64,000 nucleotides of DNA, from the NCBI RefSeq assembly GCF_024648885.1, contig NZ_JANBBF010000010.1, positions 248,001 through 312,000 on the forward strand. The letters run 5' to 3'. The notes under the pieces were generated by a model that worked only from the letters and a program-made list of their open reading frames with translations, was not told where the DNA came from and ran no database searches. The position numbers and the translations under genes were made by a program. This document shows, in pieces, positions 18,101 through 27,685 of the stretch; position 1 is the first letter of the stretch, and every line of letters starts with the position of its first letter. The DNA comes from Prauserella salsuginis. Its GTDB lineage: Bacteria > Actinomycetota > Actinomycetes > Mycobacteriales > Pseudonocardiaceae.

Positions 18101-19126
18101 ATGACCCCACAGCCGCCGAACGAACGCGCCCAGACCAGCGATGCGCACACCGACGAGGCGACCATGCCGATCCCACGCACCCTCAACGACACGCTCGACG
18201 CCAACCCCGCCGACGACAATGCACCCGGCGCAGCTGAGCTGCCCGTGTCCGTGTGGACGACCGCGCAAACCTCGCCGGCGAACCAGCGGAAAGGCCGCTA
18301 CGTGGCCGGAACCACGGCACACCCTGCCAAGATGCTTCCCGCCGTCGCCGCCCACGCCATCGAGCACTACACCCGTCCGGGCGAGATCGTGTTCGACCCC
18401 ATGGCTGGAGCCGGCACCACCCTCGTCGAAGCCCTCCACGCCGGACGGCGCGCCCTCGCCGTCGAATACGAACCCCACTGGGCCGCCATCGCCCAAGCCA
18501 ACCTCGAACTCGCCCGCGAACGCGGACACAACGCCGACGCTCAGGTGGTACACGGCGACGCCCGTCAACTCCCGCACCTGCTGCCCGAGGAGTATCACGG
18601 GCAAGCTGCCCTCGTCGTCACCTCACCGCCCTACGGGCCCTCCACCCACGGCCGCGTCGCGACCGCGAGCACCGACTCGGCCGACGGAAAAGTCCACAAG
18701 TACTACCACCGCTACGGCAACACCCTCGACCGTGGAAACCTCGCCAACGTCGGACACCACCGACTCCTGTCCGGCTTCACACGCATCCTGGCCGGAGCCG
18801 CGACGATCCTGCGTCCAGGAGGGCACGTCGCCATCACCGTGCGCCCCTGGCGCGAGCATGCCGAACTGATCGACCTGCCGTCACAAATCATCGCCTGCGG
18901 ACACGCCGCCGGACTCGAACCCGTCGAACGGTGCGTCGCGCTCCTTGCCCGCGTCGCCAACGACACGCTCATCGCCCGGGGCAGCTTCTTCCAACGTGAC
19001 TTCATCCGCAAACAACGCGAACAGGGGTTGCCACTGCATCTGATTTCGCACGAGGACGTGATCGTCCTGGCCAAGCCCCCTCGTGCCCCGCAGCACGTCG
19101 CTCAACGAGGCGGGGCCGAAGAGTAG
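18101..19126 (+). CDS. DNA (N4-cytosine or N6-adenine) methyltransferase
   Basis: 341 residues; the ATG fits AAAGG eleven bases upstream better than the GTG that overlaps it. The SAM-binding motif is DPMAGAGTT (about 106-114) and the catalytic motif VTSPPYG (about 175-181) lies after it. That order is that of alpha/gamma-type or TRM11-like methyltransferases, not the beta class common in restriction systems. RPGGHVAITV is a typical late strand. No restriction endonuclease gene is adjacent, so it looks like an orphan methylase, probably protecting the element from host restriction or marking its DNA. A TRM11-like RNA methyltransferase is a less likely alternative. Confidence 0.75.
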   Translation: MTPQPPNERAQTSDAHTDEATMPIPRTLNDTLDANPADDNAPGAAELPVSVWTTAQTSPANQRKGRYVAGTTAHPAKMLPAVAAHAIEHYTRPGEIVFDPMAGAGTTLVEALHAGRRALAVEYEPHWAAIAQANLELARERGHNADAQVVHGDARQLPHLLPEEYHGQAALVVTSPPYGPSTHGRVATASTDSADGKVHKYYHRYGNTLDRGNLANVGHHRLLSGFTRILAGAATILRPGGHVAITVRPWREHAELIDLPSQIIACGHAAGLEPVERCVALLARVANDTLIARGSFFQRDFIRKQREQGLPLHLISHEDVIVLAKPPRAPQHVAQRGGAEE

Positions 19127-19486
19127 CGGACGGACGTCGTGAGCACCCTGGGTGCACTGCTGGGACTGCGGCTGGGGTACCCGCTACCGGTGTCCCGCTG
19201 CTGGCGCGCCGCGGCGACGCCCGCCATGACCGAGGAAGACGATCCCGGCGGATGCTCCCGGTCTCGTGCCGCAGCGGTCCTGCGGCCACGGTGTCGCTGC
19301 TGTAGGGGGCGACGTTCGCGTCTCGGGCTTGCTGTGGCCGGGCCTGACAGCGCCGCCGGGCACCGCTCCGGCATTTCCACGCCCAACAACTGCCGGATGC
19401 CCCTGCCGTGAGGGCCAGCACCCGCGCGCACGAGAACCCCATGCCTCCACCGAACCCTGACATCGCCTCGCTGCGAGGAGGTTGCT
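19127..19486. other. 360-bp gap between methylase and excisionase
   Basis: No credible gene is seen. A 90-codon plus frame (19139-19411) and longer minus frames are open, but their translations are Arg/Pro/Ala-rich without recognisable structure. The region should contain the promoter for the excisionase and integrase genes, with a ribosome site GAGGAGG just before 19487. Confidence 0.4.
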
Positions 19487-19762
19487 GTGCACGATTTCGA
19501 CCGTCTCCGCCCCGCCACACCTGACTCGACAACCACGGCCGCGTCGTCACCGGCGTGGTCCCGCGAACGACTCGCCGACCTCGGCGTGACCACCGACCTG
19601 ATGACCGCCGCCCGCATGCTCGGCATCGGCCGCACCACGGCCTACAAACTCGCCCGCGCCGGAACCTTCCCGGTGCCGGCGGTCCGTGTCGGCCGCAGCT
19701 ACCGCATCGCTGTCGCACCTCTGGTCGAGCTGCTCGGGCTGGATGAAGAGCCTCATGCCTGA
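19487..19762 (+). CDS. xis: Excisionase-type MerR/HTH_17 DNA-binding protein
   Basis: 91 residues preceded by a strong GAGGAGG. Residues 36-86 form a compact winged helix of the excisionase family: DLMTAARMLGIGRTTAYKLARAGTFPVPAVRVGRSYRI. Such proteins bend attachment-site DNA and tip the adjacent integrase toward excision. The integrase gene begins about 85 bases later on the same strand, the standard xis-int arrangement of actinomycete integrative elements. Confidence 0.85.
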   Translation: MHDFDRLRPATPDSTTTAASSPAWSRERLADLGVTTDLMTAARMLGIGRTTAYKLARAGTFPVPAVRVGRSYRIAVAPLVELLGLDEEPHA

Positions 19763-19846
19763 CGCTTGCCCTCTGCGGCTACTGGAGCGTCCATGGTTCC
19801 TGTCCGAACCCGACAGCCGCGGATTGCGGGAAAGGAAAGATCCCCG

Positions 19847-21313
19847 ATGGCATTCAAAGGCGCCACGTACAAGCGCTGCAGCTGCACCCAGCCCGGCACC
19901 AAGAAGCAACTCGGCTCCCAATGCCCCAAACTTAAACGCAGCAACGGAATGTGGAGCTCGAACCACGGAACTTGGTCGTATCAAGCCGAACTTCCCAAGA
20001 ATCACGACGGGACCCGCCGCACCCGCAGGCGGCACGGATTCGCCTCACAGACCGACGCGCAGGACCAGCTGGACAAGATCGCCGACCTGGTCGCAGTCGG
20101 TGAACGACGCGGCGACACCGCGCTCGCCGCCATCGGCGACCTCATCGACAACCGGCTGCGCACCGGAGAACCGTTCCCCACACCTGACGAGGTCGAGAAG
20201 CAGCTGGACGAGGGAAATGCCAGCCTCGGAGCCATGCCCACCGTCGGCGAATGGCTGACCAGCTGGATCACCACCCGCAAGAAGATCCGGGAAGGCACCC
20301 GGATCGCCTATCAGTTCCACATAACCAACTGGCTGACGCCGCACCTGGGCCACTATCGGCTCGACGTCCTCACCGTCGACCACATCTCCGGCATGTTCGA
20401 CGCGATGGCCGAACGCAACGACACCATCACCGCCGCCAACGACAGCGACGACCCCGAGGTCCGCAAGAGCGTGCACGGCCTGCGGATCATCAGCGCGGCC
20501 ACCATGCAGCGCTACCGCGCCACCCTGCGCGCCGCGCTCAACGCCGCCATCCGCGCCCAGAAGATCACCTTCAACCCGGCCGCCTACGTCGAGCTACCCT
20601 CCGGGCGCCGCCCGAAGGCTCTGTTGTGGACACCCGACCGGGTCGAACGCTGGCAGCGCACCGGACATAAGCCCTCGCGAGTCATGGTGTGGACACCCGA
20701 GCAGATCGGAAAATTCCTCGATCAGGCCGAAGGTCACCCCTACTATGCGCTGTTCCATCTCATCGCATACCGGGGTCTGCGGCGCGGTGAAGCCTGCGGC
20801 CTGCCATGGTGGAACGTCGACCTGGTCAGCCGGTCGATCACCATCTCCACCGCGATCGTACAACTCGGGTGGAGGGCCGAGTTCGGTGAACCCAAGAGCG
20901 AAGCCTCCGGCCGCATCGTCGCCCTCGACGAGGCCACCACCCTGGTGCTGCGGCGGCAGAAGAATCACCAGAACGAACAGCGCGTGGCAGCCGGGACCGA
21001 CTGGGTCGAACAAGAGCTGGTGTGCACCGAACGCGACGGTGGCCCTCTGCACCCGGCCAAGCTCACCGATGCCTTCCACGCCATCGCCGACGCCGCCGAG
21101 CTGCCGCCGGTCCGGTTGCATGACCTGCGCCACGGCGCCGCCACCCTCATGCTTGCCGCCGGAGCGGACCTGAAAGTCGTGCAGGAACTGCTCGGCCACT
21201 CCACCATCGCGGTCACCGCGGACACCTACGCCCACGTCCTGCCCGAACTGGCCCGCGAGACCGCCGAAGCCGCTGCATCCATCGTCCCGCGCAACCGTCC
21301 CACCGCCGCCTGA
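19847..21313 (+). CDS. int: Tyrosine-type site-specific integrase
   Basis: 488 residues from an ATG behind GGAAAGGAAAG. A Cys-containing N-terminal arm-binding part (YKRCSCTQPGTKKQ) is followed by a SAM-like core-binding domain (about 130-250, TVGEWLTSWITTRKKI). The catalytic domain has YRGLRRGEACGL with Arg near 309, LHDLRHG near 424-429, LGHSTIAVTADTYAH with the probable nucleophile Tyr near 461. All catalytic residues appear present. Length and domain order match integrases of actinomycete ICEs that use tRNA genes. Its att site is not immediately downstream; the nearest tRNA-like sequence is 10 kb away at 31591. Confidence 0.92.
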   Translation: MAFKGATYKRCSCTQPGTKKQLGSQCPKLKRSNGMWSSNHGTWSYQAELPKNHDGTRRTRRRHGFASQTDAQDQLDKIADLVAVGERRGDTALAAIGDLIDNRLRTGEPFPTPDEVEKQLDEGNASLGAMPTVGEWLTSWITTRKKIREGTRIAYQFHITNWLTPHLGHYRLDVLTVDHISGMFDAMAERNDTITAANDSDDPEVRKSVHGLRIISAATMQRYRATLRAALNAAIRAQKITFNPAAYVELPSGRRPKALLWTPDRVERWQRTGHKPSRVMVWTPEQIGKFLDQAEGHPYYALFHLIAYRGLRRGEACGLPWWNVDLVSRSITISTAIVQLGWRAEFGEPKSEASGRIVALDEATTLVLRRQKNHQNEQRVAAGTDWVEQELVCTERDGGPLHPAKLTDAFHAIADAAELPPVRLHDLRHGAATLMLAAGADLKVVQELLGHSTIAVTADTYAHVLPELARETAEAAASIVPRNRPTAA

Positions 21314-21403
21314 CCCACCACGGGCACAGTCGGGACAACCCGAAACGGGGAGAATGGGGCACGTCGATCCACAATGGATTGACGTGTTTCGTTCTTCTCT
21401 GTG

Positions 21404-22112
21404 CTATGTCATGAACGGCTTCGCTGGGTCGTCTTGCGCGACCGTGCGGCGGTTGGACCTATCGGGGAAATGCGTCGCGCGGTGGGCCCACGCCAGATGC
21501 AGCGCTGTGGGGGAACTCGGTGAGAGGTGCCCCTGCTCCCGAAGTTCGCGGCGTGTTTTCCTTGAACGGAGGCGGACCGAGACGGTGTCCTCGGAGTTCA
21601 TACTGGCGGCGCTGGCGAACATGGCGTCATAGAGGTCTGGCTCAATGACCGCGACGGTCAGGATGTCTCCGCGGAGGATCAGGGCGTCGAACGTGGCGAA
21701 GGGTTCGAGTTCGCGGTAGGCGATGGGTTCCCGTTGCCGTCGTGCCCGAGCAGTTCGTCGGCAAGTTCTCGTTCGATGTTGCGCTGTAGAGAAGTCTTTC
21801 GGCGACAGTGGCGGGCCGGACACTGGAGAGCTGGAAGGTCCCGGCGGGCATGAGGTGGGTCAAGCCCGCCGCCGTCGGCGACTCGTCCGCTGCCTCGCTG
21901 GTGGAGTGCCATGCTGGGGATACGCCGCCGCGCATGGTGAGGGTGCCGACGGGGCCCATGAGGGGACGGTGGGAGACAACGGAGGGGACTGCGAACAGCT
22001 TGCGGAAGGCCAGGTTCCGCCACCACCGTCTGGTGGTGATGACCTCGCCGTGTCGATCTCTGCTCGGGTAATGTACGGCGGTTTCGTATACGAGCGCCTC
22101 GTTGGTGGACAT
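21404..22112 (-). pseudogene. Frameshifted hypothetical gene
   Basis: On the minus strand a protein-like sequence can be followed through three frames. It starts MSTNEALVYE at 22112 and runs through VPSVVSHRPLMGPVGTLT and AAGLTHLMPAGTFQ to about 21790. It moves to a second frame (RNIERELADELLGHDGNG), then to a third from about 21745 (EPIAYRELEPFATFDALIL ... ILTVAVIEPDLYDAMF), ending at 21404. The pieces join smoothly if two single-base changes are assumed. It resembles the C-terminal half of actinobacterial regulator-like proteins I have seen beside HTH domains, but the family is not certain. The gene appears to be a decayed remnant between the integrase and the cargo genes; sequencing error is the alternative. 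Confidence 0.55.
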
Positions 22113-22454
22113 CGGGTCGGAAGCGCCCCTATGTCCGAAGCTCATCCGGATCGCGCGCGCCGACCAGTCCACCCCGATCAGCCGGAAGCAGAACCTATTA
22201 TCGAACAACCGCGCCGCAGGCCGTGCGGTGCTCGGTGGCGATTCGTTGCCGACCGCCGTCCGGTCGCTGGATCCCACCGAGGCCTGCGCCGAGCCTTCGG
22301 ATCATCATTGGAATGGGGGTCGCACGATTGGGTGCGGTGGATGTTTGTGCCCGTGCGTTTGCCGCTACGCTCCCGCCTGCATTCGTCGGTGATGGCGCTG
22401 GTTTCTGTCGGCGGCGGTGTTCGTCGTCGCCGCGCTTTCGTTGGGGGAATCAGG

Positions 22455-25400
22455 ATGGCCCAGGAGGTTCCGTCGTGGCTGCGCCGATGGATGGTGGGCG
22501 GCGGGGTGGGCACGCACGGGCTGCGAGAGGTTCTGCGTCGGTTGGAGGCTCAAGAGCTCACGCCGAAGGACATCCGTGCGCTTCTCTTGGTACGTCTGGA
22601 CGGGCCGGACGGGGACGGGATTCGGCAGCGTGTTCTGGAACATTTGCAGGCTCGACCGCACGTGGCTGTCAGCGTCCTGTCTGTGCATGCCCAAATGGCC
22701 GGGCTGCCTGTTCCGACAGTAGATCCTGAACCGATCAACGGTCGTGGCGGCCTCGCGTTCCGCGGACAGGCGGTTCTCGAACTTGAGGACGGGTCGATAT
22801 CCGGAGAGACGTGCGTGGCGACGTCGAAGTCCGCCGTCCGTCACGCGGCGAGTTTGAGTCTGCTGAACCGGTTGGTCGACGGCAGGCTGATCTTGAACGA
22901 AGACACAACCGTCGCTGGGGAAGGGATCCTGGAACCAGGGGAGCCCGTGGCGGCACCTGGTGGTGGGGAATCGTCATGCCACTGGTCGTCGATGACCCCG
23001 CATGAGTTCCTCGGCGCGCTGACTGAGTGCGCCCGCCTTCCCAACCCCGATCCGCAGTTGGTGGGCCACACGCTGCAGCGGGCCCGGGCGGGCCTGTTGG
23101 ACGACAAACAGCTGGCGGTGGTGTTGTTTCGGGCACGCTCGGCAGCATGGGACGAGGTTCGGCGTGAGGGAGTGCACGCGGCAACCCGGATCCCGGTGAT
23201 GCTGCCGTATGTGCTCAACCAGTACGCCGCGTTGACCGGGGTGTCGACCGGCCAGTACGGCGAGGGCATTGGGCCGGACGGTACGAAATGGGCTTCCTTC
23301 CGCATTATCGTCGACGGGCGAATGCGCACGTTCGGTCCGTGCTATGCACCGGGCAAGGCAGCACGACAGGCAGTGCGCCTGGAAGCCGTTTCTGAACTTG
23401 CAGGCCTGGATCCGTCCGCCGGGTGGCCGGACACTGCGGTCGGCGACAGCGAATGGCTGGCCGTAACGGGAGCTGCGACGGCCATCTCGGTGCTGGACGT
23501 CGCGAGGTCGCGGGGGTGGATCAGTTCTCCGCAGTGGCGCGACGGCAAGGCTACCGCCGGAATATCGCAAGCGTGGGTGTCCTGTCAGCACGACGGCGAC
23601 ACGGTCGGCGCGACGGCCAAAGGCGGAAACCGGAAGCAGGCCCGCCAAGCCGCGGCAGGAGCGCTTATCTTGCTCCTCAATGAGCGTGCCCGCCCCGCAA
23701 CCGCGGTCCCAGCGATTGCCGTTCCCTCTTCGAACAAGGGTACTGAACCCGTTGCGGAGCCGGACTCAACGAGCGTTTCACCGCTAGCAACCGTCCCGGC
23801 CGCGCCGGAGCCTCGCGCCCCGCAGCCCTCGTCCGAGTCCGCATCGTCGACCGAGCCGCCCTCGGCTCCCGAGCGACCAGCCGTTGTCGGCACCTCGGCA
23901 ACCCGGGACAGACTGCCGAGCCTTGACCGTGACACGCTCATGACCGAGCTCGACGACGGCGCGTACTTCGTCTTCGACACAACCGTTCCGACTGTGGAGG
24001 CGGGCCTGCTGTGCGCGTTGTCCGACCATGTCCAGGCTGCGCCGGAGACAACAGTGCGTCGCATCCTCGTCGGTCGGCAGGGCGAATCGTTCAGTTTTCG
24101 ATGCGGGCGGATCAGCACCGGTGACGCCATCGCGTTGCTGGCCGGACCAGCACGCGAGCGATGGCACGACTCTGCGCGCGTGTGGACGCGCGTCATTCAC
24201 CTGGCGTTGGACGCGATCGCGCGCCACGGGATCGCGCCGGCGTTGGCCGACACGAACCGGCGGGGGGCCCGCTATCCGACCTGGCGCGTCGGGGCGTTCG
24301 ATGCCGACCAGGCCGAACTGGTGAACCAGCTCGCCGGGCAACTCGAGGATTCGCCGTACATCCTCGGGGACTGGGCGCGCGGCGAGAACGTGCGGGAGTC
24401 GGTCGACCTGGTCCGGGCTGTGCGAGGCATGATCGACGCGGTCGCCGACTACCTGGTGAGTTCGTCCGGGCGTGGCCATCTGCACGGACCGGTCCCGTTC
24501 ACCGGTGCCGCCTACGTGTACGACGCGGACCGCATCAGCACCGTGCAGCGGTGGGTCGACGACGCGGCCGATTCCGACGACCTCGACTCCGAGGCGCCGT
24601 CGCTTCAGCTGACCGTCCTGCCGCCCCGTCCGGACACCGCTGTGCTGGAGGCGACCTTGCAGCTGTGTCGGGTCCCGGGCAGCGCCGACACTGCCGTTGA
24701 CGCCGATGAGGTGTGGTGGGACGGCACAGTTCTTGCCCGTTTCCCCAACGGTCCCGACTTGCGCGAGCGCGTGCGCAGACGTCTGCGGCTGGCAGGACGG
24801 ACGCTGCCGTCGCTGGAGGCGCTGGGCGCGGACCCGTATCCGGCACGCTGCTGGCTCAGCGCCGCAGACGCCGCCTTGTTGCGGGGCAGCGCGGCAGACA
24901 CCTTGACCGGCTTGGGGGTCGAGGTGGTCTGGGACAAGGACTGGGCCGACGCACTCTCCGTCGAAGCCGTCATTGAACCAGCGGAGTCGACCAGTCCGCT
25001 GACTGGGCGTCTCGGGTTGGGCGAGCTGTTCGACCGACGGTGGCGCATCACCGCCGATGGCCAGATCCTTAACCCCGCCGAGCTGGACCAGCTTCGCCGG
25101 GCCGAACTTCCGTGGATCATGCGGAGGAACCGCTGGGTCATGATCGATGACAAGACGCAGGAATGCCTGCGCCAGCCCAAAGCGACCACCATTCCCCGGG
25201 CGCAGGCTATGCTCGACGTGTTCGACGGCTGGGTGACGATCAACGGGCGAGCCTACGCGTGCACTCCCGCCGACGGGCTCGCAGCGCTCATCGGGGACCT
25301 GCGCTCCACCGACTACGCCGAGGCCGTCCGGCAGGTCAGCACGGAATGTTCGATGACCCTGATGCCGCACCAGGCTCGCGCCGTGGCCTGGATGCTCCGA

Positions 25401-26789
25401 ATGAGCCAGGCCGGTTTCGGATGTCTACTCGCCGACGACATGGGCCTGGGCAAGACTATCTCGGCGCTGGCGTTCCACCAGTCACCACGACGTACCGGCG
25501 CGAACCGGCCCACCCTGGTGATCTGTCCCAGCGGCAAGCTGATCGGCCAGTGGGAGCGCGACGCAGCCCGGTTCGCCGGACTGCCCGTCATCAGGTACTG
25601 GAAGCAGAAACGCTCCCTTGCCGGGCTGACCCCGGCCACGGTTGTGGTGACCACCTACCCGACTCTCCAAAGCAGCATCGACGAACTCAGCGCCGTCGAG
25701 TGGGGATTGGTGGTCGCGGACGAAGCCCAGCGGACCAAGAACGGCGCCACCGGCGCGGCCCGGTGGATCCGTGCGCTTCCCTCCGCCATGCGCGTCGCTC
25801 TGACCGGGACGCCCTATGAGAACCAGGCCGGCGAGCTCCGGACCATCCTGGATTGGTGCAACCCCGGGCTGTTCGGGACACCGGCCGAGTTCACCGCCCA
25901 GTTCGTGCGCCCGATCACCGATGCCGCCGATGAGCGCCAAGCGGCGTGGGCACATCAGCGGATCCAGCGAATCCTGCGTCCGTTCATCCTGCGCAGGCTC
26001 AAAGACGATCCGGCGCTCGGGATGAACCTGCCGGGAAAGCACGAGACCACACACCTCGTCCACCTCTCCGACCGCCAGCGAGGCATGCTCGAAGCGCTGA
26101 CTGCCGACGATGTCGAGCAGATCACACGCAACCCGAATAGTCCGGCTGTAGGCCAGCTCGCCAAGAAGGTGATCCACGACCAACGCAAGATCACCAACAG
26201 CCCAGCCCAATACGACGACCTGCCCGTGGAAGAACTGGGCCTGCCTCCGCACGAACTAGAGGACAGTACCCCGAAACTGACCGTCCTGCGCCGACTGGTC
26301 GAACGCCTGCGCGGCACCGGCGAGCGGGCCCTCGTGTTCACCCACTACGTCTACGCCGCGAAGATGGTGCACTACTTCCTGACCAGGCTGGGATACACGA
26401 GCTCGCTCTACATTGGCGACGTCGGCGAATCCGACCGCGAGGACCGTATCGAGGCCTTTACCTCCGGCGGCACTCAGATCTTGGTCGCGACCGTCACCAC
26501 CGGCGGCGTCGGCCTCGACCTGCACTGCGCCAACCACGTGATCCACTTCGAGCGGCACTGGAACCCCGCTGTCGAAGCACAGGCCACCGACCGGGCCTAC
26601 CGCATCGGCCAGACCCGAATCGTCAACGTCGACTACCTCGTGACTCGCAACAGCATCGAAGACCGGATCTCCGCACTGCTGGCCGCCAAACGCGACCTGA
26701 GTAATCTGTATCTGCCAGGCGGAGAATTCGACTTCACCAAGCTGACCGCCGCTGAACTCGTGCACCTCGTCAAACTCAGGACATCATGA
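22455..26789 (+). CDS. SNF2-family helicase with three tandem dsRBD-like domains
   Basis: 1444 residues. The ATG at 22455 follows GGGGGAATCAGG; the frame is open for another 730 bases upstream, but that part lacks structured protein and overlaps the decayed gene. Three segments match the double-stranded RNA-binding pattern of a first helix, three strands and a Lys/Ala-rich last helix: about 73-142 (ends TSKSAVRHAASLSLLNRL), 250-318 (ends GKAARQAVRLEAVSEL) and 341-415 (ends GNRKQARQAAAGALILLL). A linker and an unassigned region (about 480-850) follow. Then comes a DUF3670-like segment (GLGELFDRRWRITADGQI, WVMIDD) and an SNF2 motor: DDMGLGKT 994-1001, DEAQ 1089-1092, QATDRAYRIGQ 1376-1386. The fusion is unusual. 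The dsRBD assignment is from pattern only. Inferred role: nucleic-acid sensing and translocation, probably defence. Confidence 0.8.
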   Translation: MAQEVPSWLRRWMVGGGVGTHGLREVLRRLEAQELTPKDIRALLLVRLDGPDGDGIRQRVLEHLQARPHVAVSVLSVHAQMAGLPVPTVDPEPINGRGGLAFRGQAVLELEDGSISGETCVATSKSAVRHAASLSLLNRLVDGRLILNEDTTVAGEGILEPGEPVAAPGGGESSCHWSSMTPHEFLGALTECARLPNPDPQLVGHTLQRARAGLLDDKQLAVVLFRARSAAWDEVRREGVHAATRIPVMLPYVLNQYAALTGVSTGQYGEGIGPDGTKWASFRIIVDGRMRTFGPCYAPGKAARQAVRLEAVSELAGLDPSAGWPDTAVGDSEWLAVTGAATAISVLDVARSRGWISSPQWRDGKATAGISQAWVSCQHDGDTVGATAKGGNRKQARQAAAGALILLLNERARPATAVPAIAVPSSNKGTEPVAEPDSTSVSPLATVPAAPEPRAPQPSSESASSTEPPSAPERPAVVGTSATRDRLPSLDRDTLMTELDDGAYFVFDTTVPTVEAGLLCALSDHVQAAPETTVRRILVGRQGESFSFRCGRISTGDAIALLAGPARERWHDSARVWTRVIHLALDAIARHGIAPALADTNRRGARYPTWRVGAFDADQAELVNQLAGQLEDSPYILGDWARGENVRESVDLVRAVRGMIDAVADYLVSSSGRGHLHGPVPFTGAAYVYDADRISTVQRWVDDAADSDDLDSEAPSLQLTVLPPRPDTAVLEATLQLCRVPGSADTAVDADEVWWDGTVLARFPNGPDLRERVRRRLRLAGRTLPSLEALGADPYPARCWLSAADAALLRGSAADTLTGLGVEVVWDKDWADALSVEAVIEPAESTSPLTGRLGLGELFDRRWRITADGQILNPAELDQLRRAELPWIMRRNRWVMIDDKTQECLRQPKATTIPRAQAMLDVFDGWVTINGRAYACTPADGLAALIGDLRSTDYAEAVRQVSTECSMTLMPHQARAVAWMLRMSQAGFGCLLADDMGLGKTISALAFHQSPRRTGANRPTLVICPSGKLIGQWERDAARFAGLPVIRYWKQKRSLAGLTPATVVVTTYPTLQSSIDELSAVEWGLVVADEAQRTKNGATGAARWIRALPSAMRVALTGTPYENQAGELRTILDWCNPGLFGTPAEFTAQFVRPITDAADERQAAWAHQRIQRILRPFILRRLKDDPALGMNLPGKHETTHLVHLSDRQRGMLEALTADDVEQITRNPNSPAVGQLAKKVIHDQRKITNSPAQYDDLPVEELGLPPHELEDSTPKLTVLRRLVERLRGTGERALVFTHYVYAAKMVHYFLTRLGYTSSLYIGDVGESDREDRIEAFTSGGTQILVATVTTGGVGLDLHCANHVIHFERHWNPAVEAQATDRAYRIGQTRIVNVDYLVTRNSIEDRISALLAAKRDLSNLYLPGGEFDFTKLTAAELVHLVKLRTS

Positions 26790-27379
26790 CCGCCAGCGCA
26801 ACCGGCGGAGGCGAACGGATCCCCTTCGCCGACCGTGACTTACCCGAGACACCCGCGGGGATCCTCCCAGCCCAGGTTCTCGCTGAGATCGCAGCCGATG
26901 CCGCGCGCCGTGCCGCCGCATTGCTGGATGGACGCAACGCAGCTCTCCACGACGATGACGTCGTCGACCTGATCCGGCTGGTCCAGGTAACACAGTGCGA
27001 TGCCGCCACGGCAGCGGCAGCCGCCGAACGAGCAGGGCTGAGCAACGCTGCATTCAGCCGATTACGCGTGGCCTACACATTCGCAGGACTGGAGGGCGTC
27101 CACACCGCGCACCGTGCTCACGACCCGGACCCAGGCGTGATGTACGCGGCGATCGAAACCATCTGCAGCCACCACCACGTTCCCGAAGACGCGCTCACCG
27201 TAGATCAGAACCGCATCACCGTGTCCACACTCGGAATCCAGATCCGGCTCAGCATAGGCGCAACGTGGTTCCCGTATAGCTCATCCGGGCAAGGATGGGC
27301 ACCAGCGCGCGGACAGTCCTCCAGCCCGGCGGCCGCGTACAGTGCAGCCGTACAAGCCCGCCGGGCTCGCCATCGATAG
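26786..27379 (+). CDS. Unrecognised 197-residue protein coupled to the SNF2 gene
   Basis: The start ATG overlaps the SNF2 stop in an ATGA, a classic sign of translational coupling, so the two proteins are likely made in a fixed ratio and may form a complex. Residues 28-90 are helical and Ala-rich (AEIAADAARRAAALLDGRN, CDAATAAAAAERAGLSNAAFSRLRVAY), with a helix-turn-helix-like feel. The middle has ICSHHHVPED. The C-terminal part is Gly/Ser/Ala-rich. No catalytic motif, signal or membrane segment is visible. I do not recognise a family. A role as adaptor or regulator of the helicase is inference from coupling only. Confidence 0.7.
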   Translation: MTASATGGGERIPFADRDLPETPAGILPAQVLAEIAADAARRAAALLDGRNAALHDDDVVDLIRLVQVTQCDAATAAAAAERAGLSNAAFSRLRVAYTFAGLEGVHTAHRAHDPDPGVMYAAIETICSHHHVPEDALTVDQNRITVSTLGIQIRLSIGATWFPYSSSGQGWAPARGQSSSPAAAYSAAVQARRARHR

Positions 27380-27685
27380 GGCGGGAAGATGCCCACGGAC
27401 AGGCCGGTCCATGGCCGGTTCCACTGCGCACTTCGTCGCCACGAACAGCCCGCAGCTCCATAGACAGGTCCCTGCCGCGAGCGGTGCTTCCAGCGTTGGT
27501 GCTGGTCGTGAAGTTGGCTTGAACGGTGCCGAGGCCCACCCAGGCTGTAGCGCCTCGGGTCGTTATTTGCGACTTCTGTTGATCTCGTGGTGGCCCCGTT
27601 ACGCATTGGCCCGGTACCGGCTGTTTGGTCGGCCGGGAGCGCTATGGTCGAATACAGTGCTTGCTCACGGAGGGGAGGTGAGAAC
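27380..27685. other. Leader region of the ietAS-like pair
   Basis: About 300 bases without a supported gene between two cargo modules. A frame continuous with the ATPase gene is open from 27587, but the GTG at 27686 has the near-perfect ribosome site GGGGAGGTGAG. The region probably carries the promoter of the pair; no certain -10/-35 pair was recognised. Confidence 0.4.

Noticed and set aside
19102-19638. 178-codon minus-strand frame
   Set aside because: Overlaps the excisionase start and methylase end; translation is Arg/Ser-rich without recognisable domains.
22455-26789. DISARM-type SNF2 (DrmD) system
   Set aside because: No DrmA, DrmB, DrmC or DISARM methylase is adjacent; the neighbour is an unrelated 197-residue protein.
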